Shown: piece by piece, positions 35,501 to 42,660 of the stretch
Layout: every line of letters starts with the position of its first letter
Numbering within the stretch: the stretch's first letter is position 1
DNA from: F23-D06 sp045600525
Lineage (GTDB): Bacteria; Bacteroidota; Bacteroidia; Bacteroidales; WCHB1-69
Assembly (NCBI GenBank): GCA_045600525.1
Contig: JAZRYC010000162.1
Span: 1 to 62,802, forward strand
Length of the DNA stretch: 62,802 bases
Reading direction: 5' to 3'
Notes under the pieces: model-generated
Told to the model about the DNA's origin: nothing
Database searches by the model: none
The model's input: only the letters and a program-made list of their open reading frames with translations
Position numbers and translations under genes: made by a program

Positions 35501-36134
35501 AACGGGTAATATCGTATTCTGCTGGTATAAGGAGAGTACTTGGTACACCTGTGGTATTGACGATATCGAAGTTGTTTTGGCAGGCTCTGGCCCAGGACCG
35601 GTAGATCCTGATTGTCCGGCACCTACTGCCTTGACGGTCAGCAATGTGACAAGCACGTCTGTTGCTTTGGACTGGACACAGGCCGATGATGTGAATGGCT
35701 GGATTATTTACTATAAGAAGGCTTCAGCATCATCATGGACTACTATCTCGATGAATGCTCATCCTACAACCATCACCGATTTGGAAGTGGGAACCACCTA
35801 CCAGGCATATGTGAAGGCTCTCTGTGATGAAGGCGAAAGCGAAGCTTCCAACACGGTGACTTTCACCACGGAACCTGACGGTGTGAACGACTACGTTTTG
35901 GAAAACAGCATCAGTCTGTATCCGAATCCTGCTAATAAACAACTTACTATTAGCTGTGCTGATGGTGTGATGAACGAAGTGGTGATTTACGATGTTTACG
36001 GAAAGACTCTCCGCACGATGTCGGTCAATGACAACACGGCAGTGCTGAATGTGAGCGACTTCGCCGCTGGCATGTACTTTGTACGCATTGTCACCAACGA
36101 CGGTATGGCCACGAAGACCTTTGTGAAGAAATAA
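29574..36134 (+). CDS. Giant T9SS-secreted modular surface protein C
   Basis: 2186 residues, the longest of the trio. Signal peptide MKKFLLFTMMILLSLPWLTKAQ. Residues ~25-240 are a beta domain opening with an FN3-like strand pattern and VGMSEGPVVFSAAVRFPV. Two QQIY-type modules lie at ~304-483 and ~838-1013 (NYYNYSYTQQIF, VNIYLGHTSKSAF). FN3 domains alternate with jelly-roll domains (PYVEDFDAY, PYIENFDSY, PYTEDFDSY). A CUB-like domain is at ~1643-1748 (CGGHLYDDGG, LYIYDGASVTG). A last FN3 leads to the sorting domain at ~2106-2186, close to those of A and B. No enzyme motif seen. Surface adhesin or matrix protein is the likely role; redundant or phase-exchanged copies are possible. Confidence 0.9.
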   Translation: MKKFLLFTMMILLSLPWLTKAQNCVSPVNLQATLHSPSWYNVTLNWAMESDESTDVLQWCTNDMYSAVGMSEGPVVFSAAVRFPVTSLSSYMDHSLVSVSFYPYTGGSNAAADYTINIYQGGSFVNGTFNPGNVVYTQAIQSSTLTYDAYNTVMLETPVAIDPTQELWITILASSASTQACYPFGCSNNGPSAGLGALLVEEDEWDDLTTMSGLEEYNWIIAGNVISTENLTSGNILSGYNVYRDNEQLNSTLLTGTSYVDTIEAGDYNYEVTAVYVNGCESAPVSVSVTMEANPCLSCLDSVVFGNNSTSTSGYIPTNPYYGYSYTQQIYDAATFGEINGGIQCVGINYIYPSAITRNLKIYMGNTSKNSFGSSTDWVPLSDMFLVYEGPVTFDPSSAVNGYVNIPLNTPFEWDGSSNVVFMVLDETGTYISSGEYFGTHSASSKSIYVYRDGTPYDNVLASATGSVYSYRNNIRFYVGEEIVCPMPNNFAVSHVTDQSAELSWTDRGFANDFELVLVPETSTFDDESQSPIIVSGTDYELTDLMPNTEYTVYLRSNCSSDNSHWVSRNFHTECGIVTELPYVEDFDAYANNVMPDCWHRLSDYDYPYTSSSYHASGVKSLYFYAYSPTYSMANTPMMDLSTYTPGSLVLSFKVMKTSDDYGRIEVGYMTDANDVSTFSLLKSIYSTDYPSTNIWIDQTVVLPDAAYAEPINIAFRVSSGESYVTNIVYLDDVTVDLVPECSNPSVLTVSHIEGSSAIVSWTAAPYGVTDYILEYSEAGQENWNIVNVSNATTYFLSELLENTPYEVRVSSDCAGEETTPITTTFITNCLSGGDYEVGNGTGSKYQIPVNNYYNYSYTQQIFEANEMNGPSDIRSVAFFYNYSTASTSKNNVNIYLGHTSKSAFSASSDYETADSLHLVYSGALNCQNGWNTFAFDSVFHYNGTDNLILAVDDNSGNYNGSSYTFRTHTTSSTKTIYYYSDSSNPTPSNPSVASASVVSDRNDVKFGGECDPMVACVKPNALITEYDYESITLTWVPAASESSWEIEYQLDGDDTWESEGVVTSYPYTISGLQSNSPYHIRIRSICDASDASDWKNLDCSTECAVLETLPIVEDFENVTGDFMDCWKRLTNYSSASPYITEGYNHTPNGEKALRFYCPGSSYYAYAVTPRFDENIFMNNLLIQFYAYKQNDGYMMEVGVMTNPDDPSTFITLGTFSPENQNRWELEEVTTVNYMGNGHYVAFRIPAWYSNDMYVDDIRIDVIPNCQHVADLHVNPATISTETVDIEWTPVGTEDAWDYVVSDTMVNPDDESFNTVSSSFVTIDGLAANTEYYVYVRANCGGEVSEWMYTNFKTSCYALTSADLPYIENFDSYTGSTSTLPLEGNLPDCWNNYFGGTASGYEVYPFIYDASSAAASGNNALRYYLYSGSTYGDEVAILPEIDTLELPMSSLMLSFDARQVNAGTSYMSELVVGVVTGLDMSSFQPVQTISIPAASYTTFDVYFANFTGSGNRIAIKMTPPTGNYYYNQCYVDNVSIRIASSCLRPTDIHQVSTTSNSIELGWTSMGEEESWNIEYGPTGFVLGEGTAVTATTNPYMISNLEDSVYDFYVSADCGSEQSMWTGPFSARPGTYFMPVSGTATISLCGGHLYDDGGPNNPYSNSSNAVLTIMPSAPGAVVSLSGSVYTESSFDELYIYDGASVTGAQLAYLTGNVNNVSVTSISGPLTLKFTSDGSLNYDGFDFAVSCVTCLAPADLQVSSVTTSQINFSWSGANVSGWEIEYGPAGFTQGSGTSVTTSSPSYSFTGLTPSTNYDFYFRTNCGGGDYSEWMLMTVATACDAMPVPYTEDFDSYAGTTYDQEGPVPTCWSSFTTSSTYEAPHVTSSSTGCYPHSGTNALTFVSNNGSSAYAVLPMFDQPLNTLKLRFWYEFESASSGTLTVGYVTSSANLSTFVPVATINGVSSLTKDSVDFSTAGNVPATGNIVFCWYKESTWYTCGIDDIEVVLAGSGPGPVDPDCPAPTALTVSNVTSTSVALDWTQADDVNGWIIYYKKASASSWTTISMNAHPTTITDLEVGTTYQAYVKALCDEGESEASNTVTFTTEPDGVNDYVLENSISLYPNPANKQLTISCADGVMNEVVIYDVYGKTLRTMSVNDNTAVLNVSDFAAGMYFVRIVTNDGMATKTFVKK

Positions 36135-36155
36135 TCTTCTTTGCAATATATCTGT

Positions 36156-36184
36156 AAGGGTGGGGTAATCCCACCCTTTTTTTG
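36156..36184 (+). terminator. Terminator of giant gene C
   Basis: AAGGGTGGG (36156-36164) pairs with CCCACCCTT (36170-36178), then a T-run. Its sequence differs from the shared A/B terminator. Confidence 0.85.
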
Positions 36185-36192
36185 TACCTTTG
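36185..36192 (+). promoter_or_regulatory. -7 box (TACCTTTG) for the aspartate aminotransferase gene
   Basis: TACCTTTG followed by CAG, starting one base after the terminator T-run; 43 bases before the ATG at 36235. Confidence 0.55.
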
Positions 36193-36234
36193 CAGCCCTT
36201 TCATGGAATATCAAAAATTATAAATCTTATAGAT

Positions 36235-37467
36235 ATGGCACAATTATCCAATAGAGTTTCAACCATGGCAGCTTCTGAAACGCTGGCCATGACCGCGCTT
36301 GCCCGCGAATTAAAAGAAAAAGGTAAAGACGTTATCAGTCTGAGCATTGGTGAGCCCGACTTCAATACGCCGGACGTCGTCAAGGAATATGCAAAGCAGG
36401 CTATTGATGACAATTTCACACATTATCCCCCCGTGCCGGGTTATGCAGATCTTTTGAAGGCTATCAGCAAAAAATTCAAAAGAGACAATGGCTTGGACTA
36501 TGCGACCAACCAGATTGTCGTTTCCACGGGCGGTAAACAAGCTATCTACCAAGTGGTGATGGCTTTGGTGAATCCGGGTGACGAGGTTATCATTCCCGCC
36601 CCCTACTGGGTTTCCTATCGTGCGATTGCCGAAATGGCAGAAGGCAAATGCGTGTATATTCCTGCTAAGTTGGAAAATGATTTCAAAATCACACCCGAGC
36701 AGTTGGAGGCCGCCATCACGCCGAAAACCAAACTGATGATGTTTAGCAGTCCATCCAATCCTACGGGTATGGTTTACACTAAGGAGGAACTGCGTGCGTT
36801 GGCCGAAGTGGTACGCAAGCATCCTCAGATGATGATTATGTCTGATGAAATCTACGAACATATCAATTTCGTGGGTGGACATGAGAGCATCGCCCAATTT
36901 GATTTTATCAAAGATCAGGTTGTCACGGTCAATGGTGTGGCCAAGGGCTTTGCCATGACGGGATGGCGAATTGGTTTCATTGGTGCGCCGGTAGAAGTGG
37001 CCAAAGCTTGCAGTAAGTTGCAGGGTCAGATCACTTCGGCTACGGGTTCCATATCTCAACGTGCCGCTCTCCAGGCTATGGAAATGGATCCGACCACCTC
37101 TGAAGACATTATCAATATGCGTAAGATCTTCAAGATGAGAAGAGATCTCGTGTTTGAATTATTGCAGCAGATTCCAGGCTTTGAAGTCCGTCTTCCGCAG
37201 GGGGCCTTCTATTTCTTCCCGAAGGTGAATTCCCTATTTGGGAAACAGGTTCCCGCCGATTCTGAATTTGCCAAAGAATATGGCAGAACGGAAATCAAGG
37301 ATTCCAAAGACTTAGCATTCTACCTGCTGTTGGATGTCGGTGTCTCCACCGTGCAGGGCAGTGCGTTTGGCGATAATGACTGCATCCGCCTGTCGTATGC
37401 AACCTCTGAGGACAAACTGAAAGAGGCGTGTCGCCGAATAAAACAGGCAGTTGAAAATTTGAAGTAA
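36235..37467 (+). CDS. Aspartate aminotransferase-like class I aminotransferase
   Basis: 410-residue PLP enzyme of fold type I, group I-gamma type. Landmarks: SLSIGEPDFNTPDVV, YPPVPGYADLLKAI, NPTGMVYTKEEL with the conserved Asn, SDEIYEHINF with the PLP Asp and Tyr, the Schiff-base lysine in VNGVAKGFAMTGWRIGF, and the C-terminal arginine in CIRLSYATSED. It most likely transfers amino groups between aspartate and 2-oxoglutarate, though this subgroup also accepts prephenate or other substrates. The frame extends to 36190, but the ATG at 36235 (MAQLSNRV) is standard and lies after the promoter. Single-gene unit. Confidence 0.92.
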   Translation: MAQLSNRVSTMAASETLAMTALARELKEKGKDVISLSIGEPDFNTPDVVKEYAKQAIDDNFTHYPPVPGYADLLKAISKKFKRDNGLDYATNQIVVSTGGKQAIYQVVMALVNPGDEVIIPAPYWVSYRAIAEMAEGKCVYIPAKLENDFKITPEQLEAAITPKTKLMMFSSPSNPTGMVYTKEELRALAEVVRKHPQMMIMSDEIYEHINFVGGHESIAQFDFIKDQVVTVNGVAKGFAMTGWRIGFIGAPVEVAKACSKLQGQITSATGSISQRAALQAMEMDPTTSEDIINMRKIFKMRRDLVFELLQQIPGFEVRLPQGAFYFFPKVNSLFGKQVPADSEFAKEYGRTEIKDSKDLAFYLLLDVGVSTVQGSAFGDNDCIRLSYATSEDKLKEACRRIKQAVENLK

Positions 37468-37469
37468 AT

Positions 37470-37497
37470 AAAAAAGGCCGCGAAAGCGGCCTTTTTT
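37470..37497. terminator. Bidirectional terminator (aminotransferase / rpmA)
   Basis: AAAAAAGGCCGC and GCGGCCTTTTTT flank a GAAA tetraloop. The perfect stem, with T-runs on both strands, serves the convergent rpmA as well. Confidence 0.92.
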
Positions 37498-37536
37498 AAA
37501 ATCAAACATTATGAACAAAATATCATTACGCCTGTA

Positions 37537-37797
37537 TTATTCCTGAACAGGAATCACAGACACAAATGATCTATCATTATAGGTTTTTTTGAAGCTAACC
37601 GTGCCATCGCAGAGTGCGTATAAGGTGTGGTCTTTACCCATACCTACGTTCTGACCAGGATTATGGACGGTACCTCTTTGACGAACGATGATGTTACCAG
37701 CCTTTGCAAACTGGCCACCAAAAATTTTTAAACCTAATCTTTTACTTGCTGATTCGCGGCCGTTCTGTGAACTACCGACACCTTTTTTATGTGCCAT
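37537..37797 (-). CDS. rpmA: 50S ribosomal protein L27
   Basis: 86-residue basic protein of the large subunit whose N-terminal tail reaches the peptidyl-transferase centre. MAHKKGVGSSQNGRESASKRLG and GNIIVRQRGTVHNPGQNVG-type blocks are typical (broken here at 20 residues by the reader's limit). The N-terminus begins MAHKK with no cleavable extension, unlike Firmicutes. It follows rplU by 31 bases in the same operon. Confidence 0.97.
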   Translation of the reverse strand: MAHKKGVGSSQNGRESASKRLGLKIFGGQFAKAGNIIVRQRGTVHNPGQNVGMGKDHTLYALCDGTVSFKKTYNDRSFVSVIPVQE

Positions 37798-37828
37798 ATC
37801 TTTTTGTTTTTAATAGTTAATACTTAAA

Positions 37829-38140
37829 TTATAAGGCGATTTCATCAATTTTGATGGCGGTCAAGCACTGACGATGACCATTCAACTTTTGATAACCTTT
37901 TCTTCTTTTCTTCTTGAAGACAAGAACCTTGTCACCTTTGAGGTGTTTGATAACGGTAGCGGTAACAGCTGCTCCTTCTACGGTAGGTGTTCCCACTTTG
38001 ACGGCACCGTCGTTGTCAACTAATAAAACGCGGTCGAATTTAACCTGCGCACCTTCTTCAGCTTTCAGGCGTTGAACATAGACTCTGCGGTCTTTTTCAA
38101 TCTTGAATTGTTGCCCAGCTATTTCTACAATTGCATACAT
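37829..38140 (-). CDS. rplU: 50S ribosomal protein L21
   Basis: 103-residue 23S rRNA-binding protein. Typical blocks are MYAIVEIAGQQFKIEKD at the N-terminus and VLVFKKKRRKGYQKLNGHRQ near the end. It is first in the rplU-rpmA operon, driven by a -7 box at 38178-38185, and divergent from the HtrA-type protease gene. Confidence 0.97.
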   Translation of the reverse strand: MYAIVEIAGQQFKIEKDRRVYVQRLKAEEGAQVKFDRVLLVDNDGAVKVGTPTVEGAAVTATVIKHLKGDKVLVFKKKRRKGYQKLNGHRQCLTAIKIDEIAL

Positions 38141-38177
38141 TTTTTGATGATTTTAGTTTTTAATTTTTAAAGGGCGG

Positions 38178-38185
38178 CAAAAATA
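38178..38185 (-). promoter_or_regulatory. -7 box (TATTTTTG) for rplU-rpmA
   Basis: Minus-strand TATTTTTG followed by CCGCCC, 37 bases before the start of rplU. Confidence 0.6.
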
Positions 38186-38274
38186 GAAAAAAAATCAATT
38201 CCTGCATTTTCTTTTGCAATTTTTTTTACGACTTGTCGTTATCTATCCGTCACGATGTTAAAAATATTCTAGTT

Positions 38275-39387
38275 ATGAAAGCGAAAAAATTTTTTAATGT
38301 GTTGGTTATCATTGGATTATTGTTTGTTTTCACTCCTTCGGAGCTGTTTGCGCAGTCTTCCGGAAAATCCCTCGGTTACGTGGATCTTACGACCGCGGCT
38401 GACAAATCAGTGAATGCCGTTGTCTATATTAAGACGGAATTTACGCAGAAAAATTCCGTTTGGGATGACTTTTTCGGCGGCAGTATCTGGGAAAATCTTT
38501 TTGGTTCTGCTCCCAGCATGTATCCTGTGCAGGCTGCCGGTTCCGGGGTTATTGTCTCTCCTGACGGCTATATTATCACTAACAACCATGTGGTGGAAGA
38601 TGCTGTCAAGGCCACCATCACGCTGAACGACAAAAGAGAGTTCAACGGAACCATTGTCGGTACGGACCCCAGTGCGGATTTGGCACTTATTAAGATTGAT
38701 GCGGAGAATCTGCCTTATTTGGATTTTGCCAATTCGGATTCCGTGCGCATTGGAGAATGGGTCTTGGCAGTTGGAAATCCCATGAACCTCACTTCCACTG
38801 TAACGGCGGGCATTATTAGCGCGAAAGCGCGACAGCTCAACTTCGGTATGGGGACGAAGGGCGCAACGGAGGAATCCTATCTGCAGACAGATGCCGCCGT
38901 GAATTCCGGCAATAGTGGCGGTGCCTTAGTGAATGCCTCTGGCAAGTTGGTCGGAATCAATACCGCCATTGCCTCTGGTAATGGCTATTATACGGGATAT
39001 TCCTTTGCCATTCCCTCCAACATCGTGAAGAAGATTTATTTTGACTTAAAAGAATATGGTATGGTGCAAAAGGCCTATATGGGCGTTTCCATTATGGAAC
39101 TGGATGCTGCCCGCGCCGCCGAATATGAATTGGACGATGTGAAGGGCATCATGGTGGCTGAAGTGGAGGAGGATGGAGCCGCCTCCAAAAATGGCTTTGA
39201 ACAAGGTGATGTCATCACCCATATTGATCGGCAGCCAGTAAACAGCCTGGCCGAGGTGCGCGGCGTCCTTAAAACAAAGTCGCCTGGTGACGTGGTGAAG
39301 GTGGATATTGTCAGAAACCACGAAAAAATCACCAAAAATGTAACTTTATTGAATAATGAAGGTACAACCGACGTGCAGAAAAAATAG
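38275..39387 (+). CDS. HtrA/DegQ-type trypsin-like serine protease with one PDZ domain
   Basis: 370 residues, periplasmic quality-control protease (family S1C). Signal peptide or anchor: KKFFNVLVIIGLLFVFTPSELFAQ. The catalytic triad is visible: His in IITNNHVVEDA, Asp in TDPSADLALIKID, Ser in VNSGNSGGALVN. One C-terminal PDZ domain is seen (KAYMGVSIMEL to VVKVDIVRNHEK). Many Bacteroidota HtrA proteins have two PDZ domains and ~480-500 residues, so this is a short, DegS-like layout. The frame extends to 38233, but the ATG at 38275 starts the signal peptide cleanly. It lies 39 bases before rpoD. Confidence 0.93.
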   Translation: MKAKKFFNVLVIIGLLFVFTPSELFAQSSGKSLGYVDLTTAADKSVNAVVYIKTEFTQKNSVWDDFFGGSIWENLFGSAPSMYPVQAAGSGVIVSPDGYIITNNHVVEDAVKATITLNDKREFNGTIVGTDPSADLALIKIDAENLPYLDFANSDSVRIGEWVLAVGNPMNLTSTVTAGIISAKARQLNFGMGTKGATEESYLQTDAAVNSGNSGGALVNASGKLVGINTAIASGNGYYTGYSFAIPSNIVKKIYFDLKEYGMVQKAYMGVSIMELDAARAAEYELDDVKGIMVAEVEEDGAASKNGFEQGDVITHIDRQPVNSLAEVRGVLKTKSPGDVVKVDIVRNHEKITKNVTLLNNEGTTDVQKK

Positions 39388-39426
39388 TGCAAAAAATTTA
39401 TTCGAAAAAATTATACTACATAAATT

Positions 39427-40287
39427 ATGAGACAATTAAAAATTTCAAAATCCATCACCAACCGTGATTCCGCCTCGTTAGATCGCTATCTGGCCGATAT
39501 CGGAAAGGAAAGCATGATCAGTGCGGAAGAGGAAGTTGAGTTGGCACGTAAGATCAAGGCTGGTGACGAGGCTGCGTTGAACAAACTGACCACCACGAAC
39601 CTTCGTTTTGTCGTTTCTGTGGCCAAGCAATACCAAAACCAGGGTATCAGTCTGCAAGACCTTATCAACGAAGGAAATGTGGGTTTGATTAAGGCGGCTA
39701 AGCGTTTTGATGAAACGCGCGGATTTAAATTCATCTCCTATGCCGTGTGGTGGATTAGACAGTCCATTCTCCAGGCTATCGCCGACCAATCCCGTATCGT
39801 GCGCCTCCCCTTGAACCAAGTCGGAGTGATCAATAAGATTAAGAAGGAGACGGCCCGCCTCGAACAGCAGCTCAAGCGCTTGCCCACGACGGAGGAGATT
39901 GCGGAGGCTATTGATATGCCGGTGTATAAGGTTTCTGAAATCATGAAGATGAACAACCACCCGCAGTCTATTGATTCGCCTATTTCTCCGAATGAGGAAA
40001 CTCGTTTTGTGGATATCTTCGTACACGACAACGATGAGGATACCGATACCATTTTGATGCAGGAATCCCTTTCTTCCGAAATCCATGATGTCTTGAAGAC
40101 TCTTCCCGACAAGGAACGCGAAGTGTTGAAATTGTTCTATGGTATAGATACTTCCCATGAACATACCTTGGACGAAATCGGTGACCGCATGGAACTCTCC
40201 CGCGAACGCGTGCGCCAAATCAAGGAACGTGCCCTCAAACGCCTTCGTCAAAACAGCAAAAATAAGAACTTAAAGAGTTATTTATAG
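39427..40287 (+). CDS. rpoD: Primary sigma-70 factor RpoD (short Bacteroidota type)
   Basis: 286 residues. Sigma regions 1.2 to 4.2 are present; the long region 1.1 is absent, as is usual in Bacteroidota. Region 2: LRFVVSVAKQYQNQGISLQDLINEGNVGL, then FISYAVWWIRQSILQAIADQSR (shown here in two parts). Region 3: LPTTEEIAEAIDM. Region 4: LPDKEREVLKLFYGI and ELSRERVRQIKERALKRLR for the -33 contact. This factor should read the TTTG / TAnnTTTG promoters noted across the window. It follows the HtrA gene by 39 bases and precedes gldD by 18, so these genes may be co-transcribed. Confidence 0.96.
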   Translation: MRQLKISKSITNRDSASLDRYLADIGKESMISAEEEVELARKIKAGDEAALNKLTTTNLRFVVSVAKQYQNQGISLQDLINEGNVGLIKAAKRFDETRGFKFISYAVWWIRQSILQAIADQSRIVRLPLNQVGVINKIKKETARLEQQLKRLPTTEEIAEAIDMPVYKVSEIMKMNNHPQSIDSPISPNEETRFVDIFVHDNDEDTDTILMQESLSSEIHDVLKTLPDKEREVLKLFYGIDTSHEHTLDEIGDRMELSRERVRQIKERALKRLRQNSKNKNLKSYL

Positions 40288-40305
40288 GATAAATTTTACT
40301 TTTTC

Positions 40306-40908
40306 ATGAAGCTTCCGGTATATAAGTCCCTTCTGCTCTTGGGATGGTTGTGTGTGCTGTCGCTCTGTATGGGCTGCCTTCATAGGAAGGAGGCTGCCAC
40401 ACCGAAGCCGGTTGCCTATTTTAGAATAGATCTTCCAGAACATCAGTATCAAATCCTGGATACCTTTCTTCCATGTACTTTCGAACGTTCTGAATGTACG
40501 GAAGTGAAACTTTCCAAACAACCTAATGGTGCTATTTGGATGGATGTGGTATATCCTGATTTGGATGCCGTGATGAAGTGTACCTATTTCCCCATTCGCT
40601 GCGCTGATAGTCTACGGAACTTGATTGTGAATGAGGAAAAAATGGTTAAGTTCCACTATCAGAAGGCTGATGATGTTCAGTTTTCCTTGATTAAGGATCC
40701 CGAAGCGCATGTATGGGGGCAACTCTACGATATTGAGGGTAGGGATGTGGCTACGCCGTTTATGTTCTGGATGACCGATAGTGCACACCATTTTCTGCGT
40801 GGAACCCTCTATTTTAATTTCACGCCTAATAATGACTCTCTGGAACCTGTGATACAGTATCTCCGCGATGATGCTATGCATATTGTCAGTACTTTCCAAT
40901 GGAAGTGA
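40306..40908 (+). CDS. gldD: Gliding motility lipoprotein GldD
   Basis: 200 residues. Lipoprotein signal peptide with lipobox LCMGC, acylated Cys at about residue 24. The mature part begins with the diagnostic GldD pattern KPVAYFRIDLPEHQY and contains FHYQKADDVQFSLIKDPE and RGTLYFNFTPNNDSLEPVI. GldD is required for gliding in Flavobacterium and is widely kept with T9SS genes even in non-gliding species. It sits 18 bases after rpoD and 16 before a T9SS-exported nuclease-like gene. Confidence 0.92.
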   Translation: MKLPVYKSLLLLGWLCVLSLCMGCLHRKEAATPKPVAYFRIDLPEHQYQILDTFLPCTFERSECTEVKLSKQPNGAIWMDVVYPDLDAVMKCTYFPIRCADSLRNLIVNEEKMVKFHYQKADDVQFSLIKDPEAHVWGQLYDIEGRDVATPFMFWMTDSAHHFLRGTLYFNFTPNNDSLEPVIQYLRDDAMHIVSTFQWK

Positions 40909-40924
40909 TTTTACATTAGATACT

Positions 40925-42208
40925 ATGAGAAAGATCCTTATCGCTCTGTGTGTCATAATATGGCTGGCACCTGCCTCCATGGCGCAGGATACGTTGCGCA
41001 TGATGCAGTACAATCTGATGTACTACACCAACAACTCAGGTGTTTCGGATTGTACGCCCTCGACCAACAATCTGGATAGTAAGGACGCCAATATTAAGAC
41101 GATTTTTCACTACGTGCGGCCCGATGTGTTCTGCGTGAATGAAATCGGCAGCAACGTGTCTTATGCCGACCGCCTTTTGAATAACGATATCAATGTGGAT
41201 GGTATTGACTATTATCGCCATGGCCCGATGACTAACTATTCGGGTGGATATATTGCCAATATGATTTTCTACGACTCCCGAAAGTTGTCACTTTATGATC
41301 ATTATTATATCACTACTTCCTATCGGGATATTAACGGGTATAAGATGTATTATAACTCTACCGACCTGGCGCTTGGGGATACGGTCTTTATCACCTTTTG
41401 GGTGATGCATTTGAAGGCGGGTAGTTATGAATCCAATGCGTCGGCGCGAAGAGTCCAGGCACAGCGTCTGATGCAGAAACTTGCCAGTATGGCGCCGGAC
41501 AATCATGTGGTGTCGGGCGACTTCAACCTCTATTCGGCTGAGGAACCCGCCTATCAGGAATTGATCCATTATTCCAATAGTCTGTATTGCCTGTATGATC
41601 CTGTCAATCAAGAAGGGGAGTGGAATAGCAACTACAGCTTTTCGGATTTTCATACCCAGTCCACCCATGGCTTTGAAGGCGGAAGTAGCTGCTTTTCTAC
41701 CGGAGGTATGGATGACCGATTTGACTTCATCCTCGTTTCTCCCTACGTGTATTATGGCAGCAAGAAGGTCCAAGTACTCCCCAATACGTATCATGCCCTA
41801 GGGCAGGACGGCATTCGCTGCTGCAACAACTCTCTGATTTCACCAACCAATACCGCTGTGCCTTCCAATGTGGCCAATGCGCTCTATAATCAGTCTGACC
41901 ACCTTCCTGTGATAACTGATTTCCTTATCGATGCCCATGTGGGCGTGGAGGAGTATCAGAGAAATTTCTATCTCAGTGCGGTTAATCCTGTGCGGGACCA
42001 GCTGACCCTGCATTTTCAGCCTGACCAACCTGATCAGTATCGCTTTGAAATATATTCCGTGGATGGCCGTCTGCTCCAAACTCATGTGGAATCCGTGGAT
42101 GCTGAAGTCTGTACGCTGCATTATCCGTTTGATTTCCCCCACGGAGTGTATTTCCTGAAAGTTTCCAATAGTCACCAACAGCGCCAAATTGTTAAATTGG
42201 TTAAATAA
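40925..42208 (+). CDS. T9SS-exported endonuclease/exonuclease/phosphatase family protein
   Basis: 427 residues. Signal peptide MRKILIALCVIIWLAPASMAQ. The catalytic domain is of the EEP (DNase I-like) fold: MMQYNLMYYT with an Asn, FCVNEIGS with the metal-binding Glu, HVVSGDFNLYSAEEP with the Asp/Asn pair, and SDHLPVITDF with the Asp-His pair. The last ~80 residues form a T9SS type A sorting domain (VNPVRDQLTLHF, IYSVDGRLLQ, FPHGVYFLKVS). So a nuclease or phosphodiesterase is probably displayed on or released from the surface. The frame extends upstream to 40868, but the ATG at 40925 starts the signal peptide. It lies 16 bases after gldD. Confidence 0.9.
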   Translation: MRKILIALCVIIWLAPASMAQDTLRMMQYNLMYYTNNSGVSDCTPSTNNLDSKDANIKTIFHYVRPDVFCVNEIGSNVSYADRLLNNDINVDGIDYYRHGPMTNYSGGYIANMIFYDSRKLSLYDHYYITTSYRDINGYKMYYNSTDLALGDTVFITFWVMHLKAGSYESNASARRVQAQRLMQKLASMAPDNHVVSGDFNLYSAEEPAYQELIHYSNSLYCLYDPVNQEGEWNSNYSFSDFHTQSTHGFEGGSSCFSTGGMDDRFDFILVSPYVYYGSKKVQVLPNTYHALGQDGIRCCNNSLISPTNTAVPSNVANALYNQSDHLPVITDFLIDAHVGVEEYQRNFYLSAVNPVRDQLTLHFQPDQPDQYRFEIYSVDGRLLQTHVESVDAEVCTLHYPFDFPHGVYFLKVSNSHQQRQIVKLVK

Positions 42209-42233
42209 TAAGGGCTTTATTTGGAAAAAAGAC

Positions 42234-42241
42234 TATCTTTG
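42234..42241 (+). promoter_or_regulatory. -7 box (TATCTTTG) for the TraR/DksA-like gene
   Basis: TATCTTTG followed by CGCC, 30 bases before the ATG at 42272. A TTTG exists only 10 bases upstream, too close for -33. Confidence 0.5.
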
Positions 42242-42271
42242 CGCCTCTTTTAACCTTAAAAGTTATCAATT

Positions 42272-42658
42272 ATGGCAGAAACAGTAGTTAATCGATATTC
42301 TGATGAGGACTTGGCTGAATTCAAGGAACTCATTGAGAAAAAAATCGCAGAGGCCAAGAAGGCCATGGAAGTCTATCAGGAGGCATATACGGGAAGTGGT
42401 AATGACACCGCCGACACCGCACCTACCTTTAAAAATTTGGAAGAAGGCAACCAAGTGCTTTCAAAAGAGGAAAACAGTCGTTTGGCCGGACGCCTCGACA
42501 AGTACATTGCCAATTTGGAGGCAGCCCTTGTGCGCATTGAGAACAAAACCTACGGGGTGGACCGTATGACAGGCAAGCTGATCCCGAAGGAACGTCTCAG
42601 AATCGTTCCCCATGCCACCTTGGACGTTACCTCTAAGATGAACGAAAAAAAGAAATAG
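42272..42658 (+). CDS. TraR/DksA-family protein lacking zinc cysteines
   Basis: 128 residues. It has a helical hairpin of about 90 residues as in DksA, then the C-terminal box TYGVDRMTGKLIPKERLRIV. In classical members the box carries zinc-binding cysteines (ICxxC); here there is none at all in the protein. In DksA the coiled-coil tip enters the RNA polymerase secondary channel; whether this one does is open. Acidic residues DTAD lie near the tip region, as in DksA-type tips. It is 2 bases upstream of lspA and probably co-translated with it. Confidence 0.85.
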   Translation: MAETVVNRYSDEDLAEFKELIEKKIAEAKKAMEVYQEAYTGSGNDTADTAPTFKNLEEGNQVLSKEENSRLAGRLDKYIANLEAALVRIENKTYGVDRMTGKLIPKERLRIVPHATLDVTSKMNEKKK

Positions 42659-42660
42659 CT

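Noticed and set aside
17481..36134. Prophage tail-fibre or phage region as explanation for the giant genes
   Set aside because: Each has a signal peptide and a T9SS sorting domain, and no phage structural or integrase genes are near.
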